Source: Phocicoccus schoeneichii (GTDB lineage Bacteria > Bacillota > Bacilli > Staphylococcales > Salinicoccaceae). From it: 64,000 nt of DNA. Shown here piece after piece: positions 1 to 12,102 of the stretch. The position numbers were made by a program, and so were the translations under genes. Numbering within the stretch: position 1 is the first letter of the stretch; the number at the start of each line of letters is the position of its first letter. Below the pieces are notes generated by a model. That model was not told where the DNA came from, did not search any database, and was given only the letters and a program-made list of their open reading frames with translations. Where the stretch lies: contig NZ_BMDB01000001.1 of the NCBI RefSeq assembly GCF_014635565.1, forward strand, positions 806,001 through 870,000, given 5' to 3'.

Positions 1-2
1 GT

Positions 3-752
3 CTTCTATTATCATTAGTGTTCGTTATCATCCCTTTAATTTTGACAGCGTATTTGAAGCTTGGGTTAACGAAAGATATTTTAATTGCGACTATCCGTTC
101 GATTATTCAACTGATTGCGGTCGGGTATATCTTGACTTTCGTGTTCGAAGGCGACAACGCAATTTATATTGTTTTGATGATATTATTGATGATTGGTGCA
201 GCGAGTCAAAATATCGTAAAAAAAGGAAAAGGTATTCCGCACATCACGTGGATCATTATTCTGGCGCTTGTTGTCGTTGAAGCTTTTTCAATGACTATGC
301 TCATCGTGTTCAACATCATCCCGTTTACACCTCAGTACGTCATTCCAATTTCAGGTATGATTATCGGTAACACTATGGTTTTATCGCTTCTATTCTTAAA
401 TAAATTTAAGTCTGAAATCAGTCAAAACGATGAAGTGATTGAACTCATCTTGAGTTTTGGTGGGACACCAGAAGATGCGATTAAGACGAGTTTGAAGTCG
501 GCGATTAAGACCAGCATGATTCCGACGATTGAAGCTCAGAAGACGATGGGACTCGTGCAACTACCAGGAATGATGAGCGGTCTCATCATCGGTGGTGGCG
601 ATCCACTAGAAGCAGTGATGTACCAACTCTTAATTCTCTTCCTTATCTTGAATACTGCCGCAGTTGCGAGCGTACTTGTTGGATATCTTTCATACCGAAA
701 TCTATTCAACGAACGTATGCAGTTTATGGGAATTAGAGAAGACGTGAAATAG
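3..752 (+). CDS. FetB/YbbM-type ABC transporter permease (UPF0014), 5' end cut by window
   Basis: The frame is open to the window edge and the true start lies upstream; the first start-like codon inside is a GTG at 18. The protein is almost entirely hydrophobic, with about six or seven membrane segments. Its C-terminal half carries the signature of the UPF0014/FetB family: a stretch with MIPTIEAQK, GLVQLPGMMSG and IIGGGDP. FetB pairs with the ATPase FetA, implicated in iron export and oxidative-stress tolerance in E. coli; the partner would lie upstream, outside the window. Family assignment is good. The substrate here is inferred. Confidence 0.85.
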   Translation, partial: LLLSLVFVIIPLILTAYLKLGLTKDILIATIRSIIQLIAVGYILTFVFEGDNAIYIVLMILLMIGAASQNIVKKGKGIPHITWIIILALVVVEAFSMTMLIVFNIIPFTPQYVIPISGMIIGNTMVLSLLFLNKFKSEISQNDEVIELILSFGGTPEDAIKTSLKSAIKTSMIPTIEAQKTMGLVQLPGMMSGLIIGGGDPLEAVMYQLLILFLILNTAAVASVLVGYLSYRNLFNERMQFMGIREDVK

Positions 753-831
753 TAAAATTAAATATGTATGGTGCTTTTACGATAATGGATCTCGCGTCTC
801 TATTACCTGTTTTGAAAAAATAAAAATAATG

Positions 832-860
832 AAAAAAGAGAACCTCTCGGTTCTCTTTTT
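832..860. terminator. Bidirectional terminator between convergent genes
   Basis: AAAAGAGAACC and GGTTCTCTTTT are perfect inverted arms around a TCTC loop, with an A-run on the left and a T-run on the right, so it can end transcription from both the FetB-like gene and the thioredoxin-like gene. Confidence 0.85.
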
Positions 861-861
861 C

Positions 862-1413
862 TTATGCTTTTAATAACGTTTGCTTAATATCTTCGTATAC
901 GCCGAGCCAGATTTCTTCGTCGGTTGAGAAGATATCTTTCATCTTCGCACGCATGTCTTTTAATTTCTCGTCGTAGTCAGGGGCATCTGTTTTTGGTAAG
1001 TGTTGCTTTTCTTTATCTTGTGCTTCTTTAGTCAGTGGTGCGATTGGTCCCCAAGCTGCGCGCTCATTACCATCTGCATCTAATACGATAACTCTTGGAA
1101 TTACATTTTTGCCGTTTGTTTGGTATTGTTCCATTAAATCTAAGTTTTCGTCACGAAGTGAAAAGCGTACATCAAATCCAACTGCTTCTGAAATTCTGAG
1201 TAAGATTGGCAAGTTCAGCATACAATGGCCGCACCAAGGTTCAGCAATGACTAGGACTTTCATATCTTTATCTTTTAACGTTTCAATATCATCATCGCGT
1301 GAGACGCTGAACTCATCATAAATTTTGTCGAATCCATCTTTTAGATCCGTGAGCGTTGCTCGATATTGCTCCGGCGATAATGCGTTATCGTACCATTTTG
1401 ATAAATTTGTCAT
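862..1413 (-). CDS. Thioredoxin-family protein with WCGHC motif
   Basis: A 183-residue cytosolic protein without signal peptide or membrane segment. The core near residues 50-65 is the thioredoxin strand VLVIAEPWCGHCMLN, with both redox cysteines present, followed by a cis-proline region (VIPRVIVLDADG). The ends are longer than in classic thioredoxin (about 105 residues). This matches the 'thioredoxin family protein' annotated in bacilli and staphylococci, presumably a thiol-disulfide oxidoreductase; the substrate is unknown. It is a single gene ending in the shared terminator at 832-860. Confidence 0.8.
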   Translation of the reverse strand: MTNLSKWYDNALSPEQYRATLTDLKDGFDKIYDEFSVSRDDDIETLKDKDMKVLVIAEPWCGHCMLNLPILLRISEAVGFDVRFSLRDENLDLMEQYQTNGKNVIPRVIVLDADGNERAAWGPIAPLTKEAQDKEKQHLPKTDAPDYDEKLKDMRAKMKDIFSTDEEIWLGVYEDIKQTLLKA

Positions 1414-1532
1414 TATTATCCCTACTCTCTTAATTATTATCTCTATTATTCCACATTTCGTATCAAATGAAACGCATATTGCCTTTTACATAGTGCTCAT
1501 ATAAAATAGATGCATCGAAAGTGGGTGGTCAT

Positions 1533-2456
1533 GTGCAAAAAAATGAGTCACATATCCGTGGTCTCGTATTCGTTTGTCTCGGAGCAATTCTTTGGGGCGT
1601 CGGCGGTACTGCGACTGATTACATATTTAAAAATACACCAGTGACAGTAGACTGGTATGTGACAACGCGTCTTATAATCAGCGGTGTCATTCTGCTCCTC
1701 ATTTATTTAATCTTTTTTAGAAAAAAGCATTCCATGGTTTGGGATAAATACATCATCACCATGTTTATTATCTATTCCATTTTTGGGATGACTGCTGTTC
1801 AGTATACGTATACCGCTGCTATAGGTCATGGGAATGCGGCGATTGCGACTGTTCTGCAATGTACAGGACCCATTTATATCATCCTTTATTATGCCTTTAA
1901 GAAATATATTCAGTGGACATATCGTGAAGCGATTGTCATCATTGTGATGATTGTTGGAGTGGCGCTCATTGCAACAAATGGTGACTTTACAGTATTCGCA
2001 GTTCCACCAAAGGCAATTTTTTGGGGGCTTTTATCTGGAGTAGCGCTTGCATATTACACGATTCATGCTGGATACTTGCTCGTCCGACTGCATCCATTGC
2101 AGCTCGTTGGGGGATCGATGTTAGTAGGGGGTGTCCTACTCAACTTCTTTGCACCAATTTGGAGCTTTGACTTTAGTTACGAGTGGCAAGGAGTCGATCT
2201 CGCAATTTTAGCGTTCAGTATATTCTTTGGAACAGCACTTGCGTTTTACCTATATATCGGAAGCCTAAAATATATCTCTTCAAAAGAAGCAGGTATCTTG
2301 GGATTACTAGAACCCGTTTCCGCAATTATCACATCCGTACTCGTGCTCGGAGTGGTTCTCGGTTTTTATCAATTTGTAGGAATCATATTGGTATTGACTG
2401 TCACTATATTTAATACACTTTCTTCCGGAAAGCGTGGAAAAGAAAAATTGAATTAG
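1533..2456 (+). CDS. EamA/DMT-superfamily transporter
   Basis: A roughly 307-residue protein with ten predicted membrane segments in two EamA repeats (about residues 10-150 and 160-300). Typical motifs are FVCLGAILWGVGGTATDY in the first helix and SAIITSVLVLGVVLGFYQ in the last. Such drug/metabolite transporters export amino acids or other small metabolites; the substrate cannot be told from sequence. The GTG at 1533 is preferred because GGGTGG lies about four bases upstream; an in-frame GTG at 1521 sits on that ribosome site. It stands alone, with a terminator directly downstream. Confidence 0.82.
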   Translation: MQKNESHIRGLVFVCLGAILWGVGGTATDYIFKNTPVTVDWYVTTRLIISGVILLLIYLIFFRKKHSMVWDKYIITMFIIYSIFGMTAVQYTYTAAIGHGNAAIATVLQCTGPIYIILYYAFKKYIQWTYREAIVIIVMIVGVALIATNGDFTVFAVPPKAIFWGLLSGVALAYYTIHAGYLLVRLHPLQLVGGSMLVGGVLLNFFAPIWSFDFSYEWQGVDLAILAFSIFFGTALAFYLYIGSLKYISSKEAGILGLLEPVSAIITSVLVLGVVLGFYQFVGIILVLTVTIFNTLSSGKRGKEKLN

Positions 2457-2459
2457 AAA

Positions 2460-2490
2460 CGCGCGTCTGTCATGGTGGCAGGCGTTTTTT
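2460..2490 (+). terminator. Rho-independent terminator after EamA transporter gene
   Basis: GCGTCTGTC and GGCAGGCGT can pair as a nine-base stem with some G-U pairs around ATGGT, followed by a run of T. It lies immediately behind the stop codon at 2456. Confidence 0.6.
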
Positions 2491-2612
2491 TATTACAAAA
2501 GAAAACGATTGTATTACACTTTTTTACAATTCAATTAAATGCGTTTAAGTTACTTTTAGTTTGGGAAAATCTCCGATATACTTTCTTTTCACGAATAGAA
2601 GGACGGGATTTT

Positions 2613-3659
2613 ATGGAGAGGAAACGGATTACCGAAATCGATGCGCTTCGAGGTATCGCTGCGGTCATTGTCGTTATCTATCATTACACTTTTCACTACA
2701 ATGAAAGATTTGGGCATGTAAAGCCAGACTACAATACAACACTTTTTGACTTTGGACATTATGGTGTTCAGTTATTTTTCATAATCAGTGGATTTGTTAT
2801 ATTCATGTCTGTATCTCGCGGAAAAAGTGCATTAGATTTTATGATTAAACGTACTTTTAGAATATATCCAGCATATATATTCGCAATCATACTGACGTTT
2901 TTAGTTCTTGGAAAAAGCGGAATTGATATAAACCGAACCTTTTTTGAAGCGATCATCAACTTTACGATGTTCCAAGAATTCTTTGGCGTTCGCAACATCG
3001 ACGGCGTCTACTGGAGTTTACGTGTCGAAATGACATTCTATCTCATGATGGCTGTAGTGCTTTATCTTGGAGCAAAAAATCGAGTAATGCTTGTTTCCTT
3101 TGCTATGCTTGCCGGTGGGTTTTTTATTCAGATCATGAATGACCGCGTTGGCGGAGATTTTTGGACTACAATGGAGCGATTTTCAACAGCTAACTACGTG
3201 CAAATGTTTGTTATCGGAATCATGTTTTACTGCATTTGGCAACATGGTCCGAAGATAAAATACATGAGTCTCGTGGTAGTATCAATCATCTATGACTTTG
3301 TATTTGAAGGACTTACGAATGGCATGTTCACCTTATTATTCATTGCGATATTTGGACTTGTATTAGCAGGAAAAATGAAATGGCTGAACAATCGATTTCT
3401 ACTATTTTTAGGAAGTATCTCATATCCGTTATATCTCGTTCACCAAAATATAGGGTACGCGATGATTAGAGAAATGGAGAAATTTGGTATGATACACGAG
3501 CTGTGGATTCTTGTCCCCCTTTTCCTATCCATCGCTTTATCTATGCTCATCGTAAAATATGTAGAAGTGCCTGTACAAAATCTCTTGTACAAAAAATACA
3601 AGGCATATCGTGACAAAAAAAGTGCCCCAATCGTACCAGGCACAAACGAAGTCGCATAA
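2613..3659 (+). CDS. Acyltransferase family 3 membrane protein
   Basis: A 348-residue protein with about ten membrane segments. The N-terminus ITEIDALRGIAAVIVVIYHY is the acyltransferase-3 signature with the conserved Arg and His, and YGVQLFFIISGFVIF follows. The C-terminus is short and charged, with no SGNH domain. These enzymes O-acetylate cell-surface glycans or transfer other acyl groups across the membrane. The ATG at 2613 is chosen because GGACGGG lies about seven bases upstream and the homologous region begins there; the open frame further upstream is unlike the family. The target polymer is unknown. Confidence 0.85.
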   Translation: MERKRITEIDALRGIAAVIVVIYHYTFHYNERFGHVKPDYNTTLFDFGHYGVQLFFIISGFVIFMSVSRGKSALDFMIKRTFRIYPAYIFAIILTFLVLGKSGIDINRTFFEAIINFTMFQEFFGVRNIDGVYWSLRVEMTFYLMMAVVLYLGAKNRVMLVSFAMLAGGFFIQIMNDRVGGDFWTTMERFSTANYVQMFVIGIMFYCIWQHGPKIKYMSLVVVSIIYDFVFEGLTNGMFTLLFIAIFGLVLAGKMKWLNNRFLLFLGSISYPLYLVHQNIGYAMIREMEKFGMIHELWILVPLFLSIALSMLIVKYVEVPVQNLLYKKYKAYRDKKSAPIVPGTNEVA

Positions 3660-3718
3660 TGTGTGGTTCCTTCCAAAGTGGCCATTACTATTTTTTAGAT
3701 GAAAACCATAACAAATCC

Positions 3719-3778
3719 AAAAACAACCAGCGCAGTGGAACATCCTCATAAATAACCCCACCAGCACTGGTTGTTTGT
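3719..3778. terminator. Bidirectional terminator between acyltransferase and DUF2200 genes
   Basis: AAACAACCAG and CTGGTTGTTT are perfect ten-base arms at about 3721-3730 and 3767-3776. A partly paired inner region lies between them, and A- or T-rich flanks follow on both sides. Confidence 0.65.
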
Positions 3779-4123
3779 TTACCTAAAAATGTTTTCGAAA
3801 TTTTTGCCGCGCGCGAGCTCGTCGACGATTTTATCCATATAACGGATTTCCTGCATGAGGGGGTCTTCGATGTCTTCGACTCGAACGCCACATACTACGC
3901 CTTTGATTTCTTTTCGTCTTGGATTCATCGGTGCTGCTTCAAAAAATTCTCGCAACGTTGCGTTATTTTGTTTATATTCTGCTAATTCATTATCGTTAAG
4001 TTCTGTGAGCCATTTTAGAAGCGCATCGAGTTGTTCTACCGGCTTATCTTTGCGCTCTACCTTGTTAACATAATTCTTGTAAATGCTGCTAAATGTATAG
4101 TTATATACACGTTCGTTTGACGT
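3779..4123 (-). CDS. DUF2200-family protein lacking a canonical start codon
   Basis: Minus-strand reading gives about 114 residues matching the small DUF2200 family over its whole length: NERVYNYTFSSIYKNYVNKV near the start, then REFFEAAPMNPRRKEIKG, then CGVRVEDIEDPLMQEIRYMD and DELARGKNFENIF at the end. No ATG, GTG or TTG exists in frame between the upstream stop codons and the conserved N-terminus. A strong GGAGG (4129-4133) sits five bases before ACG at 4123, where family members start with a Met followed by SNER or similar. ATA at 4126 is the other option. So it is either a rare ACG start, a start-codon mutation, or a sequence error. Function unknown. Confidence 0.75.
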   Translation of the reverse strand, partial: TSNERVYNYTFSSIYKNYVNKVERKDKPVEQLDALLKWLTELNDNELAEYKQNNATLREFFEAAPMNPRRKEIKGVVCGVRVEDIEDPLMQEIRYMDKIVDELARGKNFENIFR

Positions 4124-4171
4124 TATTACCTCCGTAAAACACTACTTTCATCTATTATACAAAATTTTGTA

Positions 4172-4579
4172 CTAAATTTTTTGGTCGTTCTTCTCTCGTT
4201 CTGCGTTTGCGGGTAAGTTTATGAATAAGTTTACTGCGAACAGAATAATTCCAAGTAATAACATTGGTCCACCAATGAATGTAAAAATGTGTGCGAATGC
4301 TGGGTCAATTTGTACCCAAAATGCACTGAATAAGAAAATTGGCACGCCAATGTGGTACAGCCAAAATGTCGCTTTTCCAAGTCCATTTTTTGCTAGATGT
4401 GGATAAACACAGAGTACAAGACCGATCACCGATGTGACGACCATTCCTAGTAAGTTTGTGTGTGCGTGCGCTGATGCCCAGTTGAGTTGGATGGTGTATG
4501 ACATAAAGTGTCCCACTCCAAGTCCAAAAATCAAATACAAAATACCAATTTTAAGCCAAGTTGGTCCCATAATTGCCAC
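4172..4579 (-). CDS. Small heme-copper-oxidase-I-like membrane protein
   Basis: A 135-residue protein with four predicted membrane helices and a short charged tail. The HAHTNLLGM motif in helix 2 and another His near FWLYHIG resemble helices of cytochrome oxidase subunit I. Short proteins of this kind are annotated as cytochrome-c-oxidase-like in Bacillus and staphylococci; they are far too short to be a complete oxidase. Possible heme or NO binding is inference. It is monocistronic, and its ATG follows AGGAGTGG in the leader. Confidence 0.6.
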   Translation of the reverse strand: MAIMGPTWLKIGILYLIFGLGVGHFMSYTIQLNWASAHAHTNLLGMVVTSVIGLVLCVYPHLAKNGLGKATFWLYHIGVPIFLFSAFWVQIDPAFAHIFTFIGGPMLLLGIILFAVNLFINLPANAEREKNDQKI

Positions 4580-4700
4580 TCCTCTTTTTCAAAAATATGT
4601 AGAACAACCACTACTTACTATTATCTACCCTACAATTTATTTATGTAAGCGTTTTATCCTGAAGAAATAAAAATCATTCGAAAGTAGGATTAATCCACAT

Positions 4701-4731
4701 AAAAAATCCCAGGATAAAAATCCTGGGATTG
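4701..4731 (-). terminator. Terminator of the suf operon
   Basis: AATCCCAGGAT and ATCCTGGGATT form a perfect 11-base stem around AAA. On the minus strand it is followed by a T-run, just after the sufB stop codon. Confidence 0.9.
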
Positions 4732-4741
4732 TACAAATATA

Positions 4742-6142
4742 TTAACCGATTGAACCTTCCATCTCGTAAGAAATCAGACGGTTCATCTCTACTGCGTATT
4801 CCATTGGTAATTCTTTTGTGAATGGCTCGATGAAGCCCATTACGATCATTTCTGTCGCTTCGATTTCACCAATACCTCTGCTCATTAGGTAGAATAATTG
4901 TTCTTCAGATACCTTAGATACACGTGCTTCGTGCTCTAATGAGATATTTGAGTTGAACACTTCGTTGTATGGAATCGTGTCTGAAGTAGACTCTTTATCC
5001 ATGATTAACGTATCACATTCGATTGTAGATTTAGCGCCATCCGCTTTTCTACCGAAGTGTACGATACCGCGGTAAGTTACCTTACCACCGTGTTGTGCAA
5101 TCGATTTAGACACAATTGAAGATGAAGTGTTTGGTGCTAAGTGCATCATCTTCGCACCAGCGTCTTGAACTTGCCCTTTACCAGCAAGTGCGATTGACAT
5201 TGTCATACCACGTGCGCCTTCTCCTCTTAGGAATACAGCTGGGTATTTCATTGTAAGTTTAGAACCGATGTTTCCATCAACCCATTCCATTGTACCGTTC
5301 GCTTCAACGAATGTACGCTTAGTAACTAAGTTGTACACGTTGTTCGCCCAGTTTTGGATTGTAGTGTAACGGCAGTACGCGTTCTCTTTAACAATGATTT
5401 CAACTACAGCAGCGTGCAGTGAGTTTGTTGTATAAACTGGAGCAGTACAACCTTCAACATAATGTAACCATGAACCTTCGTCACAGATAATTAACGTACG
5501 CTCGAATTGACCCATGTTTTCTGAGTTAATACGGAAGTATGCTTGTAATGGTGAATCTAGTTTTACGTGTGGTGGCACGTAAATGAATGACCCACCTGAC
5601 CATACCGCTGAGTTAAGTGCTGCGAACTTGTTGTCCGTTGGAGGAATTACTGAACCAAAGTATTCTTTGAATAATTCTTCATTTTCTTTTAATGCTGTGT
5701 CTGTATCTTTGAATACTACACCTTTATCTTCAAGGTCTTTCTCCATGTTGTGGTACACAACTTCTGATTCGTACTGTGCAGATACACCAGCAAGGTATTT
5801 CTGCTCTGCTTCTGGGATACCTAGACGGTCAAACGTACGTTTGATTTCTTCAGGTACCTCATCCCAAGAACGTTCTGTTGCTTCAGATGGTTTTACATAG
5901 TAACGAATTTCGTCGAAGTTTAATTCTGAAAGGTCTCCACCCCAAAGTGGCATTGGCTTAGAGTAGAAATGTTTAAGTGACTTCAAACGGAAGTCTAACA
6001 TCCACTCTGGCTCTTCTTTCATCTTCGAGATTTCCCTAACGATTTCTTCAGTTAGTCCTCGTTCTGAACGGAAAATTGACACGTCTTCGTCACGGAAACC
6101 ATATTTATATTCACCGATTTCGGGTGCTTTTCTAACTGCCAT
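4742..6142 (-). CDS. sufB: Fe-S cluster assembly scaffold subunit SufB
   Basis: A 466-residue SufB, the scaffold subunit that with SufC and SufD forms the cytosolic SufBC2D complex for Fe-S cluster assembly. Typical stretches are [17 protein letters not shown] near the N-terminus, [12 protein letters not shown] in the middle and [14 protein letters not shown] near the C-terminus. The ATG at 6142 is chosen because GGAGTG lies six bases before it; the in-frame GTG at 6151 lies inside that ribosome site. It is the last gene of sufCDSUB, six bases after the sufU stop region, and ends in the terminator at 4701-4731. Confidence 0.97.
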   Translation of the reverse strand: MAVRKAPEIGEYKYGFRDEDVSIFRSERGLTEEIVREISKMKEEPEWMLDFRLKSLKHFYSKPMPLWGGDLSELNFDEIRYYVKPSEATERSWDEVPEEIKRTFDRLGIPEAEQKYLAGVSAQYESEVVYHNMEKDLEDKGVVFKDTDTALKENEELFKEYFGSVIPPTDNKFAALNSAVWSGGSFIYVPPHVKLDSPLQAYFRINSENMGQFERTLIICDEGSWLHYVEGCTAPVYTTNSLHAAVVEIIVKENAYCRYTTIQNWANNVYNLVTKRTFVEANGTMEWVDGNIGSKLTMKYPAVFLRGEGARGMTMSIALAGKGQVQDAGAKMMHLAPNTSSSIVSKSIAQHGGKVTYRGIVHFGRKADGAKSTIECDTLIMDKESTSDTIPYNEVFNSNISLEHEARVSKVSEEQLFYLMSRGIGEIEATEMIVMGFIEPFTKELPMEYAVEMNRLISYEMEGSIG

Positions 6143-6157
6143 TTTGTTCACTCCTAA

Positions 6158-9132
<2,975 letters not shown>

Positions 9133-9147
9133 TGTGATCCTCCTGTA

Positions 9148-9927
9148 TTATTCTGCTTCTACTGTTTCGTCTTCGATACCTAACTCTTCTTTAATCCAGT
9201 CGTAACCTTCGTTCTCAAGACGTTCAGCAAGTTCTTTACCGCCTGATTTTACAACTTTACCTTGCATCATAACGTGTACGAAGTCTGGTTCGATGTAGTT
9301 AAGCAGACGTTGGTAGTGTGTAATAATAAGTGATCCAAATTCTGGTCCACGAAGTTCATTGATCCCTTTAGAAACGATTTTTAGTGCATCGATGTCAAGA
9401 CCTGAGTCAATTTCGTCTAAAATAGCGAATTTTGGTTCAAGCATCATAAGTTGTAGAATTTCGTTACGTTTCTTTTCCCCACCTGAGAAACCTTCGTTTA
9501 GGTAACGTGTTGCCATATCTTGGTCCATCTCAAGGTAGTCCATGTTTTTATCTAATTTCTTAATGAATTGCATTAAGTTAATTTCGTCGCCTTCTTCACG
9601 GCTCGCGTTGATTGCAGAACGTAAAAAGTCTGAGTTTGTAACACCTGAAATTTCAGATGGATATTGCATAGCTAGGAATAATCCAGCATGCGCACGCTCA
9701 TCTACTTCTAATTCAAGAACGTTTTCGCCATCTAAGAGTACTTCACCTTTAGTAACTTCATATGAAGGGTGACCCATAATCGCTTGTGCAAGTGTTGATT
9801 TACCTGTACCGTTAGGTCCCATCACAGCGTGAATTTCACCCTGTTTAATTGTAAGGTTTACACCTTTAAGTATTTCTTTGCCTTCGATTTCGACATGTAA
9901 GTCTTTAATTTCTAGAACAGATGTCAT
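9148..9927 (-). CDS. sufC: Fe-S assembly ATPase SufC
   Basis: A 259-residue ABC-type ATPase that drives conformational change of SufBD. Walker A is GPNGTGKST near residue 37, the signature is FSGGEKKR, and Walker B is [12 protein letters not shown], the SufC-specific form. It is the first gene of the operon; ATG follows GGAGG by nine bases. The upstream spacer holds a promoter-like region between inverted repeats at 9961-10008. Confidence 0.97.
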   Translation of the reverse strand: MTSVLEIKDLHVEIEGKEILKGVNLTIKQGEIHAVMGPNGTGKSTLAQAIMGHPSYEVTKGEVLLDGENVLELEVDERAHAGLFLAMQYPSEISGVTNSDFLRSAINASREEGDEINLMQFIKKLDKNMDYLEMDQDMATRYLNEGFSGGEKKRNEILQLMMLEPKFAILDEIDSGLDIDALKIVSKGINELRGPEFGSLIITHYQRLLNYIEPDFVHVMMQGKVVKSGGKELAERLENEGYDWIKEELGIEDETVEAE

Positions 9928-9960
9928 TCTTTAAATCCTCCAATAGATTTTATAGTTCAT

Positions 9961-10008
9961 ACTCTATTAGTTTATAATAATTCTAAATTATAGTCAAAGT
10001 AATAGAGT
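9961..10008 (-). promoter_or_regulatory. Candidate suf promoter framed by a 9-bp inverted repeat
   Basis: ACTCTATTA (9961-9969) and TAATAGAGT (10000-10008) are perfect inverted arms 30 bases apart. On the minus strand TTTGAC and TATAAA lie between them with a 16-base spacer, about 50 bases before the sufC start. This is the only clear promoter-like stretch upstream of the operon. Whether a repressor binds the arms is unknown. Confidence 0.45.
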
Positions 10009-10100
10009 ATCGTTAAGCTCTTCATATTATATCGTAATTCCTAGGTATTTAAAAGGATACTCCCTCCTTATCCAACTTTTGTTTGAATGATAAAACCCAT

Positions 10101-10142
10101 AAAAAATAAGCCCTAAATGATTATGAAACTCATTTGGGCTTA
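10101..10142 (-). terminator. Terminator of DUF4870 gene
   Basis: TAAGCCCTAAATGA and TCATTTGGGCTTA pair with one bulge around TTATGAAAC. A T-run follows on the minus strand directly after the stop codon. Confidence 0.85.
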
Positions 10143-10146
10143 CACA

Positions 10147-10503
10147 CTATTTAAGAAACTTAATTGTTAGTGGTGCAACATATCGTTCACCATTGTAAGA
10201 TTTCACTGCTCCGATGATAGAGAAGATGATCATCAATAGTCCAATAATTGGAGTTGTTATAAAACCAATTAAAACAACAGTTAGTATTCCTGAAACAAAT
10301 AGGTAAATCGTGTACGAAATTGAGAAGTTCAATACGTCAGCTAGCGCTTCGCCTGTTTCTCTGTCTTCATCTTTTTTCATTACCCATAAAATTACCGGAA
10401 TAATAAAAGTGGTTACTAAAGTCGAAAGATATGAAATCATTACTATTTGGTTATCAAAACGTGAGTGATTAACGGGTTCAAATTCTTCTTTTTCGTAATC
10501 CAT
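10147..10503 (-). CDS. DUF4870-domain membrane protein
   Basis: A 118-residue protein with three predicted membrane helices. It matches DUF4870 (formerly Tic20-like): a first helix MISYLSTLVTTFIIPVILWV followed by charged KKDEDRETG, then two helices ending in a loop with GERYVAPLTIKF. Function is unknown in bacteria. The second ATG (10503) is preferred because GGAGG lies about eight bases upstream; the first ATG (10509) is too close to it. Monocistronic. Confidence 0.82.
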   Translation of the reverse strand: MDYEKEEFEPVNHSRFDNQIVMISYLSTLVTTFIIPVILWVMKKDEDRETGEALADVLNFSISYTIYLFVSGILTVVLIGFITTPIIGLLMIIFSIIGAVKSYNGERYVAPLTIKFLK

Positions 10504-10587
10504 GACCATGCCTCCAATATTATGCTACATACATTATACCCTGTATAGAGGCAAGTTAACCATGATTTTTATAAAAATTTTACACTT

Positions 10588-11385
10588 TTATTCTGCAGGA
10601 ATTACTGCTCCGTCATAGTTGTCTTCAATGAATTTTTTGATTTCTTCATCTTGTAAAACTTCTACAAGTGCATTCAGTTGTTCATTGTCTTTATCAGCAG
10701 AACGTGCGATAACGATATTCACGTAATCTGAGTCTGCACTTTCTAGTTCGATTGCTTCTTCCGCTGGACGAATACCTGCATCAATAGCAAAGTTTGCGTT
10801 AATGAAAAATACATCTGCTTCATTATTTTCGTAAGCTTTTGCCATGATTTCAGGTGCTGTTGTGTTATCAAAGTCAAAGTTATGTGGATTTTCTTCAATA
10901 TCTTCTACACGTGCAGTTTGTTCATTTGTACCTTCTTTAAGTGTAATTAAGTCAAGGTCTGTAAAGAATTTAAGGACACGGCCTTCGTCTGCAACGTTAT
11001 TTGATAAGAAAATTTTTGCGCCTTCTGGTAATTCTTCTAATGAATCGTAGTCATTTGAATATGCACCGATTGGTTCTAAATGAACGGCACCAAGGTTAAC
11101 AAAATCGAATCCTTCGTTTTCTACTGAATTATTGAAGAATGGGATATGTGCAAAAAATGTTGCATCTGCATCTTCAGATTCAAGTAATTTGTTTGGCGTA
11201 ACATAGTCGTTTACAACTTTAACGTTAAGATTAATACCACGCTCTTCAAGAAGTGGTTTTGCCTCTTCTAAGATTTCAGCGTGTGGAACTGGTGTAGCAA
11301 CAACTGTTAATTCTTCTTCTTTATTGCCACAAGCAGCAAGAACAAGAACTGAAACAAAAGTAAGTAAGAATAATATTCTCTTCAT
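10588..11385 (-). CDS. metQ: Methionine ABC transporter substrate-binding lipoprotein MetQ
   Basis: A 265-residue NlpA/MetQ lipoprotein. The signal peptide ends in the lipobox VLAAC with Cys19 to be lipidated, then the mature domain (EELTVVATPVPHAEIL, and NKLLESEDADATFFAHIPFF) typical of methionine-binding proteins. It is the third gene of metN-metP-metQ and is presumably anchored outside the membrane, delivering D/L-methionine to MetP. AGGAG precedes the ATG. Control is by the SAM-I riboswitch upstream of metN. Confidence 0.95.
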   Translation of the reverse strand: MKRILFLLTFVSVLVLAACGNKEEELTVVATPVPHAEILEEAKPLLEERGINLNVKVVNDYVTPNKLLESEDADATFFAHIPFFNNSVENEGFDFVNLGAVHLEPIGAYSNDYDSLEELPEGAKIFLSNNVADEGRVLKFFTDLDLITLKEGTNEQTARVEDIEENPHNFDFDNTTAPEIMAKAYENNEADVFFINANFAIDAGIRPAEEAIELESADSDYVNIVIARSADKDNEQLNALVEVLQDEEIKKFIEDNYDGAVIPAE

Positions 11386-11418
11386 GTCTGTATCTCCTTA
11401 AAAAATATTTTTATATTG

Positions 11419-12102
11419 TTATCGTTTGTCGATTGCTTTGGCAACTCTGTCGCCAATGATTTGAATCGCAAAAACGATAATTAATATCACAACAGTAGCA
11501 ACTAACGTTACGTCTGGTTGACTTCGAGTAAATCCGACCATATATGCGAGTGACCCGAGTCCACCTGCTCCGATAACCCCTGCGATCGCAGTAGATCCAA
11601 CGAGCATGATTGACGTCACTGTAATTCCAGACACGAGTGCTGGAAGTGATTCTGGGATGAGCACTTTGTAAACGAGTTCCCATGTGCTAGCTCCCATTGA
11701 CTCAGCGGCTTCAATGACCCCTTTGTCGATTTCTTTCAATGCAATTTCAGCAAGTCGAGCGTAGAACGGCGCACTCCCAATGATTAAGGCCGGCATCGCA
11801 CCCCATACTCCCATGATTGTACCCATCAACACTTTCGTGAACGGCATGAGTAAGATGATAAGAATGATGAACGGAATTGCACGGAATAAGTTCACGACGA
11901 ATGAAGTCGCGCCGTAAACAGGTGTTGAGACTGCCCCTCTTTTTCTTGAAGATAAAAACAAGATCAGCCCGAGAACAAGTCCAATAATGAAAGCGAAAAG
12001 CGTCGCGACACCTGTCATGATGAGTGTTTCATACGTTGCTTCAAGTACCGCATCAAGCTTTACGTGTTCGAAACTAAACATTTCTTTTAACGTCTCAATC
12101 AT
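11419..12102 (-). CDS. metP: Methionine ABC transporter permease MetP (MetI)
   Basis: A 227-residue permease with five or so membrane helices and the binding-protein-dependent transport motif EAAESMGAS...VLIPESLPA contacting MetN. Its start overlaps the metN stop by four bases (ATGA), so the two are translationally coupled. Confidence 0.95.
   Translation of the reverse strand: MIETLKEMFSFEHVKLDAVLEATYETLIMTGVATLFAFIIGLVLGLILFLSSRKRGAVSTPVYGATSFVVNLFRAIPFIILIILLMPFTKVLMGTIMGVWGAMPALIIGSAPFYARLAEIALKEIDKGVIEAAESMGASTWELVYKVLIPESLPALVSGITVTSIMLVGSTAIAGVIGAGGLGSLAYMVGFTRSQPDVTLVATVVILIIVFAIQIIGDRVAKAIDKR

Noticed and set aside
2472-2612. An N-terminal extension of 47 residues for the acyltransferase.
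   Set aside because: It begins inside the terminator of the upstream gene, lacks a ribosome site, and the family motif starts right after the ATG at 2613.
3688-3891. A 67-codon minus-strand frame between the acyltransferase and DUF2200 genes.
   Set aside because: It runs through the terminator hairpin and overlaps the DUF2200 gene in another frame; the DUF2200 reading has clear family motifs.
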